Of a stretch of 64,000 bases of DNA, positions 55,205 through 64,000 are shown piece after piece (the first letter of the stretch is position 1; every line of letters starts with the position of its first letter). Under the pieces are notes generated by a model, which was given only the letters and a program-made list of their open reading frames with translations, did not search any database and was not told where the DNA came from. The stretch comes from Pueribacillus theae (GTDB lineage: Bacteria > Bacillota > Bacilli > Bacillales > UBA6769): contig NZ_QCZG01000009.1 of the NCBI RefSeq assembly GCF_003097615.1, forward strand, positions 1 through 64,000, given 5' to 3'. The position numbers were made by a program, and so were the translations under genes.

Positions 55205-58200
55205 TCAATCAGTTTGGACATTGAAGTAGCGGCCTTCTGGGTGTGCGAAGACCATTGCGGTGACAGAAGCTTCAGGTTCCATCATGTAGCCATCTGTTAA
55301 TTGAATTCCAATTTCTTCGGGCTTCATCAAGCGAAATAACTTCGCTTGATCTTCCAGATTCGGGCAGGCAGGATAGCCGTACGAAACGCGGATGCCTTGG
55401 TATTTAGCCGAAAAACGATCTTGCATTGTCATTGCAGTCGGATCTGGGATGCCCCATTGATCCCTCATTAATTCATGCGTCCTTTCAGCCAATCCTTCCG
55501 CAAGTTCCAAGGCGAGTGCCTGGACCGCATGGCTTTTCAGAAACTCACCGTCGCGTTTTAGCTGTTCGCTGTATTCTCTTATCCCTTTACCTGCTGTGAC
55601 TGCCAGAAAACCAACGTAATCTTTTTTGTCATCGCGAAGGAAGTCAGCTAGGCAAAGATAAGGCGCTTTGTTTTGTCTAGGAAAGGTAAACGTTTCAATC
55701 ACTTTGCTGTGATCGTCCGGGTCAAAAATATAAATAGTGTCTTTTTCCGATTTCGCCGGAAAAAATTGGTACATCGCATTGGCGGTAATCAGCTGTTTTT
55801 CTTCTCCTTCGTTAAATAGCTCATCTATCAATTCTTTTAATTGTAAGGTTCTTTCATCTTTTTCTTCAAGCAGGCGACTCACTTTACCTTTTACGCCTAA
55901 GTGTCTGCCAAGAAGCATTTGCATGTTCACATAAGGCTTCACATGCTGCAAAGGAATGTTTCTAATAATATGTTTCTTCAAATCAATTGGCTGATAAACA
56001 TCAGCTTTTTGAACATTCGATCTTTCTGGTATTGGTTCTGCAACAACTTGGACAGTTGCCCTTTGCCTTTCATCCGCTCGTTTCTCGTTTATTGCTTCAG
56101 CTAATTTTTGCCGTGATTCAGGATCGGCGAGTTTATTTGCAAGTTCAAGCCCATCCATTGCATCTTTTGCAAACAAAACGAGGCCGCCATACTCCGGTGC
56201 AATTTTTGTGTGTGTGAATTTTCGGCTTAATGCTGCTCCCCCGACAAGCACTGGGATGGAAATATTTGCTTCTTTTAAATCTTTTACTGTTAAAACCATT
56301 TGCTGTGCTGATTTTACGAGAAGTCCCGATAATCCAATCGCATCGGGCTTTTCGCGTTTGTATGCTTCAATAAGTTCAGCAGGCGCCACCTTAATACCGA
56401 GGTTAACGATGTTAAAACCGTTATTTCCCAATATGATTTCAACGAGGTTTTTACCGATATCGTGGACATCGCCTTTAACGGTCGCAAGCAATATTTTCCC
56501 TTTGCCTGTTTCATCACTCGCTTCCATAAATTGTTCCAGATACGAGACGGAAGCTTTCATCACTTCAGCGCTTTGTAAAACTTCGGCGACGATTAATTCA
56601 TTTAAGTTAAACAGCCTGCCGACTTCTTCCATCCCGGCCATAAGCGGGCCATTTATAATATCGAGTGGTTTTTCGTATTTTTTTAGGGCTTGCTCCAAAT
56701 CTGGGATTAATCCTTCTTTAGAACCTTCGATAACGTAATTTGCGATTCGCTCCTCTAGTGTCAGATTTGAAGCTTGAACTTTCTTTTCGACTTTCTTTTC
56801 CCGATAAAATGCAACAAATTCATCTAATGTTTCTTTGGATGTGTCGAATAACAATTTATCCGACATTTCTTTTTCTTTATCAGGAATCGAAGCGTAGCGT
56901 TCAAGTTTTTCAGTATTAACGATCGCGTAATCCAACCCAGCTTTTGTACAGTGATAAAGATAAACGGCATTTAATACTTCTCTTCCCGCGGGTGGTATTC
57001 CAAACGAAACATTGCTTACACCAAGAATGGTTAAGCATTCTGGCATCGCTTCTTTTATTAGCCGGATGCCTTCTACCGTTTCTTTTGCTGCCCCGATATA
57101 TTGCTCATCGCCTGTACCTACTGGGAAGACGAGCGGATCAAAAATGAGGTCGCTTGGACGTAATCCATATTTATTTACAAGTAAATCATAAGAGCGTTTG
57201 GCAACTTCGAGCTTTCGTTCAGCTGTTACAGCCATTCCTTGTTCATCAATGGTTCCAACAACAACAGCGGCACCAAATTTTTTGATTAAAGGAACGACTT
57301 TTTCAAAGCGTTCTTCTCCATCTTCAAGGTTAATTGAATTAATAATTGCTTTTCCTTGCGAGTACGTAAGCGCCTTTTCGATGACATTTTCATCTGTCGA
57401 ATCAATCATGAGCGGCACTTTTACTTTATTAATGACTTGGCTTAGGAAAGCCTCCATATCTTCCAGTTCATCGCGATCCGGGTTTGCGAGGCAAATATCA
57501 ATGACATGTGCGCCCTTTTTTACTTGCGCCCTTGCAATTTCAGATGCTTCTTCGTATTGCCCTTCTGTGATTAGCCTTTTAAATTTACGGGAGCCAATGA
57601 CATTCGTTCTTTCTCCAACGAAAAGCGGCCTCATTGATTCATCATAGCTTAACGGCTCAATCCCTGACACATGGTGGCCTTGATTCGTATTTTTACGGCG
57701 TGGTTCGTATTCTTTCATGGTATCCGCGATTGCCCGGATATGTTCAGGAGTTGTGCCGCAGCAGCCGCCTACAAGATTCAGCCAGCCTTCATGCGCAAAA
57801 CCTTCCAGTTTTAATGCAAGCGACCGTGGGGATTCATGGTAGTTTCCTTCTTCGTCAGGCAATCCCGCATTTGGATAGCAGCTTACATTTGTTTTTGACA
57901 ATTCACTAAGGGAACGCAAGTGATCACGCATAAATTCAGGGCCTGTTGCACAGTTTAACCCTACAGCAATCGGATTCATATGTTCGATTGATATATAAAA
58001 AGCTTCAATGCTTTGTCCGGCAAGCGTCGTGCCCATCGGTTCAATTGTACCGGAAATGATAAGCGGCAGTTTTTTTCCTACCCTCTTAAAAGCTTTTTCA
58101 ATCCCAAGATACGCGGCTTTTACATTCCGTACATCCTGGCTTGTTTCCAAAAGAAGCAAATCGGCACCGCCGCTAATTAATCCGGCTGCCTGTTCTTCGT

Positions 58201-58630
58201 AAGCATCTGTCAACGCTTCAAACGTTGTGCCGCCAGTTACCGATAATGCTTTCGTTGTCGGCCCCATTGCTCCTGCGACAAACCGTGGCCATTCATCAGT
58301 TGACCACGAGGCTGCAGCTTCTTTCGCTAATTTGGCTGCCACCTCATTAATTTCAAACGCTTTATAACCGAAATCGTAATCATCCAATACGATACTCGTT
58401 GCCCCGAATGTATTAGTTGAGATAATGTCTGCACCGGCAGCCAAATAATCATTATGGATTTTTTTAATAACATCTGGTGCTGTGAGAACAAGATTTTCGT
58501 TACAGCCTTCGAGTTCTTCGCCTCCAAAGTCTTCAGCGGACAAGTTGGCCGCCTGCAGCATTGTTCCCATGGCACCGTCCATAATCATAATTTTTTTCTG
58601 TAATTGTTCTTCTATTAAAGTTTGAGACAT
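55205..58630 (-). CDS. metH: Cobalamin-dependent methionine synthase
   Basis: Methylates homocysteine from methyl-THF through methylcobalamin. 1141 residues with all modules: homocysteine domain (about 1-320; zinc cysteines in GLNCATGP and GGCCGTTPEHI), pterin domain (about 340-610, FVGERTNVIGSRKFKRLI), B12 cap and binding domain (about 640-850; axial-ligand motif KGDVHDIGKNLVEIIL, plus GLSGLLVKSAQQM) and AdoMet reactivation domain (about 890-1130; RVSYGYPACPNLEDQ). Last gene of metI-yitJ-metH under the S-box. Requires B12. Confidence 0.96.
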   Translation of the reverse strand: MSQTLIEEQLQKKIMIMDGAMGTMLQAANLSAEDFGGEELEGCNENLVLTAPDVIKKIHNDYLAAGADIISTNTFGATSIVLDDYDFGYKAFEINEVAAKLAKEAAASWSTDEWPRFVAGAMGPTTKALSVTGGTTFEALTDAYEEQAAGLISGGADLLLLETSQDVRNVKAAYLGIEKAFKRVGKKLPLIISGTIEPMGTTLAGQSIEAFYISIEHMNPIAVGLNCATGPEFMRDHLRSLSELSKTNVSCYPNAGLPDEEGNYHESPRSLALKLEGFAHEGWLNLVGGCCGTTPEHIRAIADTMKEYEPRRKNTNQGHHVSGIEPLSYDESMRPLFVGERTNVIGSRKFKRLITEGQYEEASEIARAQVKKGAHVIDICLANPDRDELEDMEAFLSQVINKVKVPLMIDSTDENVIEKALTYSQGKAIINSINLEDGEERFEKVVPLIKKFGAAVVVGTIDEQGMAVTAERKLEVAKRSYDLLVNKYGLRPSDLIFDPLVFPVGTGDEQYIGAAKETVEGIRLIKEAMPECLTILGVSNVSFGIPPAGREVLNAVYLYHCTKAGLDYAIVNTEKLERYASIPDKEKEMSDKLLFDTSKETLDEFVAFYREKKVEKKVQASNLTLEERIANYVIEGSKEGLIPDLEQALKKYEKPLDIINGPLMAGMEEVGRLFNLNELIVAEVLQSAEVMKASVSYLEQFMEASDETGKGKILLATVKGDVHDIGKNLVEIILGNNGFNIVNLGIKVAPAELIEAYKREKPDAIGLSGLLVKSAQQMVLTVKDLKEANISIPVLVGGAALSRKFTHTKIAPEYGGLVLFAKDAMDGLELANKLADPESRQKLAEAINEKRADERQRATVQVVAEPIPERSNVQKADVYQPIDLKKHIIRNIPLQHVKPYVNMQMLLGRHLGVKGKVSRLLEEKDERTLQLKELIDELFNEGEEKQLITANAMYQFFPAKSEKDTIYIFDPDDHSKVIETFTFPRQNKAPYLCLADFLRDDKKDYVGFLAVTAGKGIREYSEQLKRDGEFLKSHAVQALALELAEGLAERTHELMRDQWGIPDPTAMTMQDRFSAKYQGIRVSYGYPACPNLEDQAKLFRLMKPEEIGIQLTDGYMMEPEASVTAMVFAHPEGRYFNVQTD

Positions 58631-58652
58631 AATGGTCTCCCCCCTCCGTTAC

Positions 58653-60494
58653 TTAAACCGGCGTTGTCACATTTTGAATTTTCGCCTTTTCATAAATATA
58701 TTCTGTAAGCGGCACAGTCAGATCATAGCGTAAAAATGGTGTAATTAAGTAAATCCCATTAAAATATTGCAGTGCCGTATCGATTAAAGATTTCGATAAG
58801 TCAATTGAAGTTGCAAAAGCTTTCTCTTTGTCATCGCCGCAGCGTGCCATTAACTCACGCGCCTGGTCTGACAATTGGATGCCCGGTACCTCATGGTGTA
58901 GAAACTCAGCATTTTTTGAACTTGTTAGCGGCATGATTCCGATATAGATCGGTGCGTTTAAATGCTTCGTCGCTTCGTACGTTTCGATAATTTTCTCTTC
59001 GCTGAAAAGCGGCTGTGTCATAAAATAATCTGCGCCACAGGCAATTTTTTTCTCTAATCTTTTGACAGATTTATCGACGTGCCGAACGTTAGGATTAAAT
59101 GCTCCTGCAATTGAAAAGTTCGTTTTTTGCCCAAGGGACTGTCCGGAAAATGAAATCCCTTCGTTCATTTGTTTAATTAACCGAATCAAATCATAAGAAG
59201 CTAAATCATAGACAGATGTTGCTCCAGGGAAATTGCCGAGTTTTGTCGGATCACCTGTAACAGCAAGCAATTGATCAATTCCAAGAGTATGAAGACCGAG
59301 CAAGTGTGATTGCAAGCCAATTAAATTTCGATCCCGGCATGTAACGTGTAAAAGCGGCCTGGCATTTACTTCTTGTTTGATGCGAATGCCCATCGCCAAA
59401 TTACTTATCCTTGGCTGTGCAAGTGAATTGTCTGCCAAAGTGATGGCATCGGCCCCAGCCTTTTTAAGCGCATGCGCGCCAGTCAAATAGTTGTCTGTTG
59501 AAAGCTTTCTTGGTGAATCAAGCTCCACAATGACGGAAACCCGCTCTTTCGCTATTTCATGCAATGGTTTTTCCTTCACTTGTTTTTCTTCAATTGGAAC
59601 AACTTTCATTCTTTGGCGTACCTCTTTTTTGCTGATCGGCTTCAACCCATCCAGGCCGCGGGAAATCGCTTCAATATGTTCCGGCGTAGTTCCGCAGCAG
59701 CCTCCGATGAGCCTAACCCCTTGATTTCTAAGTTGCTTTGCAGCTTGTTCAAAATAAGCAGGATTCGTTTTGTAAACGAATTGATTATCGACTAGATCTG
59801 GCAGGCTTGCGTTTGGATAAGCAGAGAGATAAACATTTTCGGATAACTGAACGGATTCCAATGATTCTGTAAGATGGTGGGGCCCAAACCGGCAGTTTAA
59901 TCCAATCACATGAGCACCAGCAGATTCTAATTGTTTAAAGGCTTCGTTCAAATCTGTGCCATCTTGTAACGTACTGATTTCTTGCAGTGTTAATTGGGCA
60001 ATGATTGGTAAATTCGTTTTTTCTTTTATCAATTTAATGACAAAAAGAAGTTCTTCCAAATCGTAAAATGTTTCAAGTAAAAAACCATCGAGTTTTTCTG
60101 TTAGCAATGCATTGAGCTGTTCAACGAACGCAAATGGGATATCTTCAGATGGAAAAGCATTTTGTTGAACCCCGGAAATTCCGCCAATCGTTCCGACAAC
60201 AAATGTCTCTTCTTTCGCAGCTTTTCGAGCAATCTGAACTGCTTTTTGATTGATTTCTTTAACTAAATTTTCGTAGCCGTAACGGGCTAGTTTTATCCGG
60301 TTTGCAGCATATGTATTCGTTTGAATCACATTTGCTCCGGCTTCTACATATGCTTTGTGAATGTTATAGATCTCCTCTTCATGCGTTATATTTAAGTGTT
60401 CAAAACAATGATCAATACCGTGTGAATATAAAAGAGTTCCCATTGCTCCATCACCAACGAGCAGCCCATCTTTCAATTTCTCAAGAAGCGACAT
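58653..60494 (-). CDS. yitJ: Bifunctional homocysteine S-methyltransferase / methylene-THF reductase
   Basis: 613 residues, the length of B. subtilis YitJ. The N-terminal half (about 1-300) is a homocysteine methyltransferase-type domain (GDGAMGTLLYSHGID, GLNCRFGPHHL, GGCCGTTPEHIEAI). The C-terminal half (about 320-610) is a MetF-type barrel (VIVELDSPRK, ADAITLADNSLAQPRISN, LHVTCRDRNLIGLQSHLLG, GADYFMTQPLF). It should feed methyl-THF to MetH next door. Confidence 0.95.
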   Translation of the reverse strand: MSLLEKLKDGLLVGDGAMGTLLYSHGIDHCFEHLNITHEEEIYNIHKAYVEAGANVIQTNTYAANRIKLARYGYENLVKEINQKAVQIARKAAKEETFVVGTIGGISGVQQNAFPSEDIPFAFVEQLNALLTEKLDGFLLETFYDLEELLFVIKLIKEKTNLPIIAQLTLQEISTLQDGTDLNEAFKQLESAGAHVIGLNCRFGPHHLTESLESVQLSENVYLSAYPNASLPDLVDNQFVYKTNPAYFEQAAKQLRNQGVRLIGGCCGTTPEHIEAISRGLDGLKPISKKEVRQRMKVVPIEEKQVKEKPLHEIAKERVSVIVELDSPRKLSTDNYLTGAHALKKAGADAITLADNSLAQPRISNLAMGIRIKQEVNARPLLHVTCRDRNLIGLQSHLLGLHTLGIDQLLAVTGDPTKLGNFPGATSVYDLASYDLIRLIKQMNEGISFSGQSLGQKTNFSIAGAFNPNVRHVDKSVKRLEKKIACGADYFMTQPLFSEEKIIETYEATKHLNAPIYIGIMPLTSSKNAEFLHHEVPGIQLSDQARELMARCGDDKEKAFATSIDLSKSLIDTALQYFNGIYLITPFLRYDLTVPLTEYIYEKAKIQNVTTPV

Positions 60495-60522
60495 ACCTTT
60501 CCCCCTCTTTTCTTTTACCGTG

Positions 60523-61629
60523 TTAATTTTCTAAAGCAGTAAAATCCAACGCTTGATTCAAATCTCTTATTAAATCTTCCACATCTTCAATCCCGACTGA
60601 AAATCTTAAAAGACGGTTACAGACTCCAATTTCATTGCGTATTTCTGCCGGTACTTCACTATGTGTTTGGGTTGTTGGATACGTAATAAAGCTTTCTACA
60701 CCGCCTAGGCTTTCCGCAAAGGTAATGATTTCAAGCTTTCTTAAAAACGGATCCACCCAACTTGCATCTTTTACGCGAAATGATAACATGCCGCCTTTTC
60801 CCGGATAAAAAACATCTGTTATGCCTTCTCTGTTTTGCAAAAACTCTGCAATTGCTTTAGCATTTTGTTCATGTTTCTGCATTCTGAGTGCCAACGTTTT
60901 CATTCCCCGGAGTAGTAGCCATGAATCAAAGGCTCCTAAAGTAGCTCCAATCGCATTGTGATACTTTGCGATGTCATCAGACAGGCTTTTACCCTTTGTC
61001 ACAATTAACCCCGCCAAGACATCATTATGCCCTCCTAAATATTTAGTGGCGCTGTGTACAACAATATCTGCCCCTTCTCGAATTGGTTGCTGAATAACGG
61101 GTGTGTAAAATGTATTATCAACGATCAAAAGTAAACCTTTCTCTTTTGCAAGCTTTGCGATTTCAGAAATATTGCATTCAAACATAAGGGGGTTTGTAGG
61201 GGTTTCTATAAAAATTGCCACTGTGTTTGATTGTATTTTTTTGGCAAACTGTTCATCACCGCCATGCACGTAATCAAAATCAAGTCCCCATTTTTTCCAT
61301 CCTTGTTCAAATAATCGGAAGGTTCCCCCATATAAATCTCTCGAAACAAGGATGTGGTCTCCTTTTTTAAACAACGAAAAAACAGTTTGTATAGCGGCCA
61401 TCCCAGAGCTGCACGCAAACCCTTGATCCCCATCTTCAAGTTGGGCAATTCCATCTTCAAGAATTTGCCGCGTCGGATTTGAAGTACGTGTGTAATCAAA
61501 CCCAGTCGATTTTCCAAGCCCTTCATGACGAAAAGCTGTTGATAAGTAAATGGGCGCGCTTACTGCACCAGTGCGCTCTTCACTTCGATTCCCCAGTTGC
61601 GCCAAAATGGTTTCAATCTTTTTTGACAT
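60523..61629 (-). CDS. metI: Cystathionine gamma-synthase / O-acetylhomoserine thiolyase
   Basis: PLP enzyme joining an activated homoserine with cysteine or sulfide. From ATG 61629 (GGGGGGATTGCC upstream) 368 residues: SAPIYLSTAFRHEG, FDYTRTSNPTRQILEDGIAQ, SSGMAAIQTVFSLF, ETPTNPLM, VDNTFYTPVIQQPI and the PLP lysine in HSATKYLGGHNDVLAG. Closest in memory to B. subtilis MetI. No metC follows, though many bacilli have metI-metC pairs. First gene behind the SAM riboswitch. Confidence 0.94.
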   Translation of the reverse strand: MSKKIETILAQLGNRSEERTGAVSAPIYLSTAFRHEGLGKSTGFDYTRTSNPTRQILEDGIAQLEDGDQGFACSSGMAAIQTVFSLFKKGDHILVSRDLYGGTFRLFEQGWKKWGLDFDYVHGGDEQFAKKIQSNTVAIFIETPTNPLMFECNISEIAKLAKEKGLLLIVDNTFYTPVIQQPIREGADIVVHSATKYLGGHNDVLAGLIVTKGKSLSDDIAKYHNAIGATLGAFDSWLLLRGMKTLALRMQKHEQNAKAIAEFLQNREGITDVFYPGKGGMLSFRVKDASWVDPFLRKLEIITFAESLGGVESFITYPTTQTHSEVPAEIRNEIGVCNRLLRFSVGIEDVEDLIRDLNQALDFTALEN

Positions 61630-61649
61630 TGGCAATCCCCCCAAAAAAA

Positions 61650-61684
61650 TATTAAAAAAGCCTTCTTCAAATAAGAAGAAGGCT
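61650..61684 (-). terminator. S-box riboswitch expression-platform terminator
   Basis: On the minus strand AGCCTTCTTC-TTATTT-GAAGAAGGCT followed by TTTTTAATATTTTTTT. Confidence 0.92.
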
Positions 61685-61706
61685 GTTATAGACTCGTTCG
61701 CTCCTT

Positions 61707-61807
61707 CTTATCTTCCAAGTCACTAAAAGCTTGCTGGAATTAGCACCTTGCCTGCATGGCGGTTGCTGAGGTTTCTTCGGGCCAGTCCCTCCACCTCTCT
61801 TGATAAG
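61707..61807 (-). ncRNA. SAM-I (S-box) riboswitch aptamer
   Basis: On the minus strand P1 is CTTATCAAGAG with CTTGGAAGATAAG. Between them are the conserved AGAGGTGGAGGGACTGGCCC, GAAGAAACCTCAGCAACC and AAGGTGCTAATTCCAGCA segments that build the SAM pocket and kink-turn. With SAM bound the downstream terminator forms and metI-yitJ-metH is switched off. Confidence 0.97.
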
Positions 61808-61832
61808 AAAATGATGATATTTTATTGAATTG

Positions 61833-61861
61833 AATATACAACAAAATAGATTGTAATTCAA
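61833..61861 (-). promoter_or_regulatory. Sigma-A promoter of the metI operon
   Basis: On the minus strand TTGAAT (61856-61861), 17 bases, TATATT (61833-61838); the transcript would start about 20 bases before the riboswitch. Confidence 0.65.
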
Positions 61862-61869
61862 GGATTTTG

Positions 61870-61875
61870 TATAAT
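61870..61875 (+). promoter_or_regulatory. Probable -10 box of ansA
   Basis: TATAAT lies 44 bases before ansA and close to the divergent metI promoter. No good -35 is seen at the proper distance. Confidence 0.4.
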
Positions 61876-61918
61876 TAACTAAAATTACCTTATTCAACTG
61901 TGTCAAAGGAGTTCAAAA

Positions 61919-62887
61919 ATGAAAAAAATTTTAATTGTACATACTGGTGGAACAATCGCCATGAAAGAAAATCAGGCCGGAGGTGTTTCGATTGAAGGAA
62001 AGCATCCTTTATCATCTTTTCAAGAAAGGCTAGCATCGATTGCTTCCATCACAACGGAACACTTTTCCCAACTTCCTTCTGCTCATATTTCTCCGCAAAT
62101 CGTATTAGAAGTAGCTAAAAAAATTAAGGACTTGAAAAAAAAAGAACAATTTGATGGTGTGGTCATTACACATGGAACAGACACACTTGAAGAGACGGCT
62201 TATATGCTGGATTTGCTTTTTTCACAAGACTGCCCAATTGTGCTTACGGGTGCGATGAAATCAAGTAATGAGCTTGGTTCAGATGGCCCCAGCAATTTAA
62301 TGGCAGCCGTCCGTGTCGCGGGCAGCAACGAAGCAAGCGGGATGGGTGTGCTCGTTGTCATGAATGATGAAGTCCATTCAGCTAAATATGTAACGAAAAC
62401 CCATACAAGCAGCATCGCTGCTTTTGAAAGCCCGCAGAACGGCCCTGTTGGAATCGTAACAAAAAAAGATGTTGTCTTTTTTTACAAACCGCTCAGTGAA
62501 GAAAATTATTCCATTGAAACAATCGAAAAGAATGTGCTTTTGTTAAAGGCATATTCTGGGATGGGATCTGAATTATTTGAGGCAATCGAACAAATTAAAA
62601 TTGATGGCATTGTGATTGAAGCCATGGGACAAGGAAATCTTCCTCCCCATATCGTTCCGAGTTTGGAGAAGATGATCGCCAACGATATCCCCATTGTTCT
62701 CGTGTCAAGGAGCCAAAAAGGATTCGTACAGCCGGTCTATGACTATGAAGGAGGGGGAAAACAATTAAAGAAAAAAGGTGTCATTTTTTCCAATGGGCTA
62801 TCCGGACAAAAAGCCCGGCTTAAACTTTTGATCGCACTGCAGACGACAAATGATTTCAATCAGCTAGAAAAAATTTTCGCCCTTTAA
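61919..62887 (+). CDS. ansA: L-asparaginase, type I
   Basis: Hydrolyses asparagine to aspartate and ammonia. 322 residues, no signal peptide, so cytoplasmic. Catalytic threonine in VHTGGTIAMKENQAG, second motif GVVITHGTDTLEETAYML, plus LTGAMKSSNELGSDGPSNLM and the C-terminal VLVSRSQKGFVQPVYDYEGG. AAAGGAGTTCAAAA precedes ATG 61919. Divergent from the methionine operon. Confidence 0.94.
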   Translation: MKKILIVHTGGTIAMKENQAGGVSIEGKHPLSSFQERLASIASITTEHFSQLPSAHISPQIVLEVAKKIKDLKKKEQFDGVVITHGTDTLEETAYMLDLLFSQDCPIVLTGAMKSSNELGSDGPSNLMAAVRVAGSNEASGMGVLVVMNDEVHSAKYVTKTHTSSIAAFESPQNGPVGIVTKKDVVFFYKPLSEENYSIETIEKNVLLLKAYSGMGSELFEAIEQIKIDGIVIEAMGQGNLPPHIVPSLEKMIANDIPIVLVSRSQKGFVQPVYDYEGGGKQLKKKGVIFSNGLSGQKARLKLLIALQTTNDFNQLEKIFAL

Positions 62888-62893
62888 CACAAT

Positions 62894-62936
62894 AAAACAG
62901 CCATGGTTTTTCAGTAAAACCGGCTGTTTTTTTACC
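62894..62936. terminator. Bidirectional terminator between ansA and ypbH
   Basis: AAAACAGCC/GGCTGTTTT with inner GGTTTT/AAAACC, followed by seven T on the plus strand and TTTTATTG on the minus strand. Serves convergent genes. Confidence 0.88.
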
Positions 62937-62942
62937 TTGATT

Positions 62943-63536
62943 CTATTTGAAAGTTTGATAAATCTTCTCCACCGAATTATCTTCCATCAAAACTTTTCCG
63001 TATTCAATGACACGGTAGCTCGTAATCGTTGAAGAATTCCCAAATTCAGCTAAAAGAGCAATAAACGCATCGATATTTATAGCCTCAATTTCTTCCTCGT
63101 CAAATTTCATATAAAATTGATCGTTGAAACTATACAATGTTCCACCGGTTATTTCCAAGGGATACAATCGTTTGGATAAAGAAATGACATCTTCAAATGT
63201 TGAAAATTCATAAAAAATCTCATCGCTTTCATCGAGTGTAACTTGCATTTCGATATAATCATCATCGTATCTTTCATCATGATCATGAATATCATTCACT
63301 TCTTTTGTAACAATGACCACCATACCTTGAGCAGGAAGCGAAAACACTTCGACCGCAATAGGGCCATCTGCTTTAAAGCCAAGCTCGTCATCAGCCTCAA
63401 GCATCATTTCTCTAAACAGCTGATGCACCTTTGGTCCATCATGCCACAACTCGTCTTTCGTGATGCCCCGTTCCTTCAAATCATCATACGTTAAAAAAAT
63501 TTTGATTTTATTGTACGTCAACCGCTCTAGTCGCAT
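62943..63536 (-). CDS. mecB: MecA-family adaptor YpbH (MecB)
   Basis: Adaptor that brings substrates to ClpC; the paralogue of MecA, affecting competence and sporulation. 197 residues: N-terminal RLERLTYNKIKIFLTYDDLK, AVEVFSLPAQGMVVIVTKE, an acidic linker (HDHDERYDDDY), and C-terminal ClpC-binding domain (FEDVISLSKRLYPLEITGG, FIALLAEFGNSSTITSYRV). The short acidic linker and FSLPAQGMVVIVTK fit YpbH better than MecA. Confidence 0.9.
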   Translation of the reverse strand: MRLERLTYNKIKIFLTYDDLKERGITKDELWHDGPKVHQLFREMMLEADDELGFKADGPIAVEVFSLPAQGMVVIVTKEVNDIHDHDERYDDDYIEMQVTLDESDEIFYEFSTFEDVISLSKRLYPLEITGGTLYSFNDQFYMKFDEEEIEAINIDAFIALLAEFGNSSTITSYRVIEYGKVLMEDNSVEKIYQTFK

Positions 63537-63631
63537 GCTATCCCCCCTAACCTCCCTACTCGCACTATGTTTCTACAACATATGTTAAAATTTATTAATT
63601 GGTGCTTTTTTAGTATTCGAGTATTAGCCTT

Positions 63632-63660
63632 ATTTTAACCGAGAAAATGGGTAGAGACAA
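63632..63660 (-). promoter_or_regulatory. Promoter of ypbH
   Basis: On the minus strand TTGTCT (63655-63660), 17 bases, TAAAAT (63632-63637). Confidence 0.6.
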
Positions 63661-63696
63661 GCTTAAAAAGCAATAATCAAAACTTAAAATCATTTC

Positions 63697-63725
63697 TTGA
63701 ATATTCAGTTAATTGGTGTTATACT
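63697..63725 (+). promoter_or_regulatory. Promoter of the unidentified plus-strand gene
   Basis: TTGAAT (63697-63702), 17 bases, TATACT (63720-63725), 57 bases before ATG 63782. Confidence 0.6.
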
Positions 63726-63781
63726 ATGCTTAACTTCTTGATAAAAATTTCCAACCCAACTAAAGAAACGGAGTTGACGAC

Positions 63782-64000
63782 ATGACACTAAAAAAAATGA
63801 AGACAAAATCATTGCTCTGCTATAGTGACCTGGAATATAACCGCAATCTTGGGTTGCCAATCGAAGTTTTTTGTCCTTTGCAAAAAGAAACGGTCGCGTT
63901 TGGGCGAATAGAAGCTTTGTCTAAAAATGGAGTCATTGTCAACCAGTTTATATATCCTAACCATAGATTTATTTTCTTTGGTTTAACCAAACAGCAAATG
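63782..64000 (+). CDS. Unidentified protein, 5' part only
   Basis: An open frame of 73 codons runs from ATG 63782 off the window end, with GGAG eight bases upstream and a sigma-A promoter. It begins MTLKKMKTKSLLCYSDLEYN and continues with VFCPLQKETVAFGRIEALSK. It is soluble and of mixed charge, without signal peptide. I do not recognise the family; the complete gene would be needed. Confidence 0.6.
   Translation, partial: MTLKKMKTKSLLCYSDLEYNRNLGLPIEVFCPLQKETVAFGRIEALSKNGVIVNQFIYPNHRFIFFGLTKQQM

Noticed and set aside
56208-56738. Plus-strand open frame of 176 codons
   Set aside because: Antisense shadow of metH.

Overview
The window is chromosomal DNA of a spore-forming Bacillaceae bacterium. 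It is AT-rich, has low-GC Gram-positive ribosome binding sites and TTG/GTG starts, and carries sporulation genes (spoIVA, spoVIF, sleB-ypeB, ypjB), bacillithiol synthesis (bshA), menaquinone-linked qcrABC and TRAP/S-box regulation. Gene order follows the Bacillus subtilis ypoC-to-ypbH segment closely, with several insertions and losses, so it is a relative of B. subtilis and not that species. Almost every gene is on the minus strand, so transcription runs from high to low coordinates.

Layout from low to high coordinates. 1-300: tail of a decayed IS110-type transposase. 306-4000: ypoC, nth, dnaD, aspB, ypmB. 4027-6171: panD, panC, panB. 6416-10875: birA, cca, bshA, dapB, ypjD. 11008-14148: ypjC (plus strand), a YugP-type protease, ypjB, ypjA. 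14202-18821: the bc complex qcrC, qcrB, qcrA, then ypiF, ypiB, ypiA. 18822-21519: an accessory islet absent from the B. subtilis order, with a DUF1801 gene, a DUF3995 membrane-protein gene enclosed by 56-bp inverted repeats, an alpha/beta hydrolase, and several hairpins. 21520-39340: the large aromatic supra-operon, read from hbs down through folE, mtrB, hepS, menG, hepT, ndk, cheR, aroC, aroB, aroH, trpEDCFBA, hisC, tyrA and aroA. 39609-46711: spoIVA, yphF, yphE, spoVIF, gpsA, plsY, der, yphA. 46772-48220: an IS200/IS605-type element with an intact TnpB and a probable omega RNA. 48263-55026: fni, ypfD, plsC, cmk, ypfA, ypeB, sleB. 55172-61860: a methionine operon (metI, yitJ, metH) behind a SAM-I riboswitch. 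61919-64000: ansA, the mecA paralogue ypbH, and the start of an unidentified plus-strand gene.

Regulation readable in the sequence: a complete trp attenuator, with an 11-repeat TRAP binding site, a terminator and a sigma-A promoter whose -35 box overlaps the aroH stop codon. The TRAP gene mtrB lies in the same supra-operon. A SAM-I riboswitch with terminator precedes metI. Many intrinsic terminators mark transcript ends. Two intergenic structures look like undescribed controls: overlapping alternative hairpins between mtrB and hepS, and a hairpin that buries the ypjB Shine-Dalgarno sequence.

The parts least explained by known biology are the inverted-repeat-bounded DUF3995 cassette and its third repeat copy (19958-21305), the TnpB/omega-RNA element inserted just after the fni terminator, the (AAGTCAG)-like heptamer repeats next to two terminators, and the two candidate RNA switches. 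Everything comes from reading the sequence; no database search was run.
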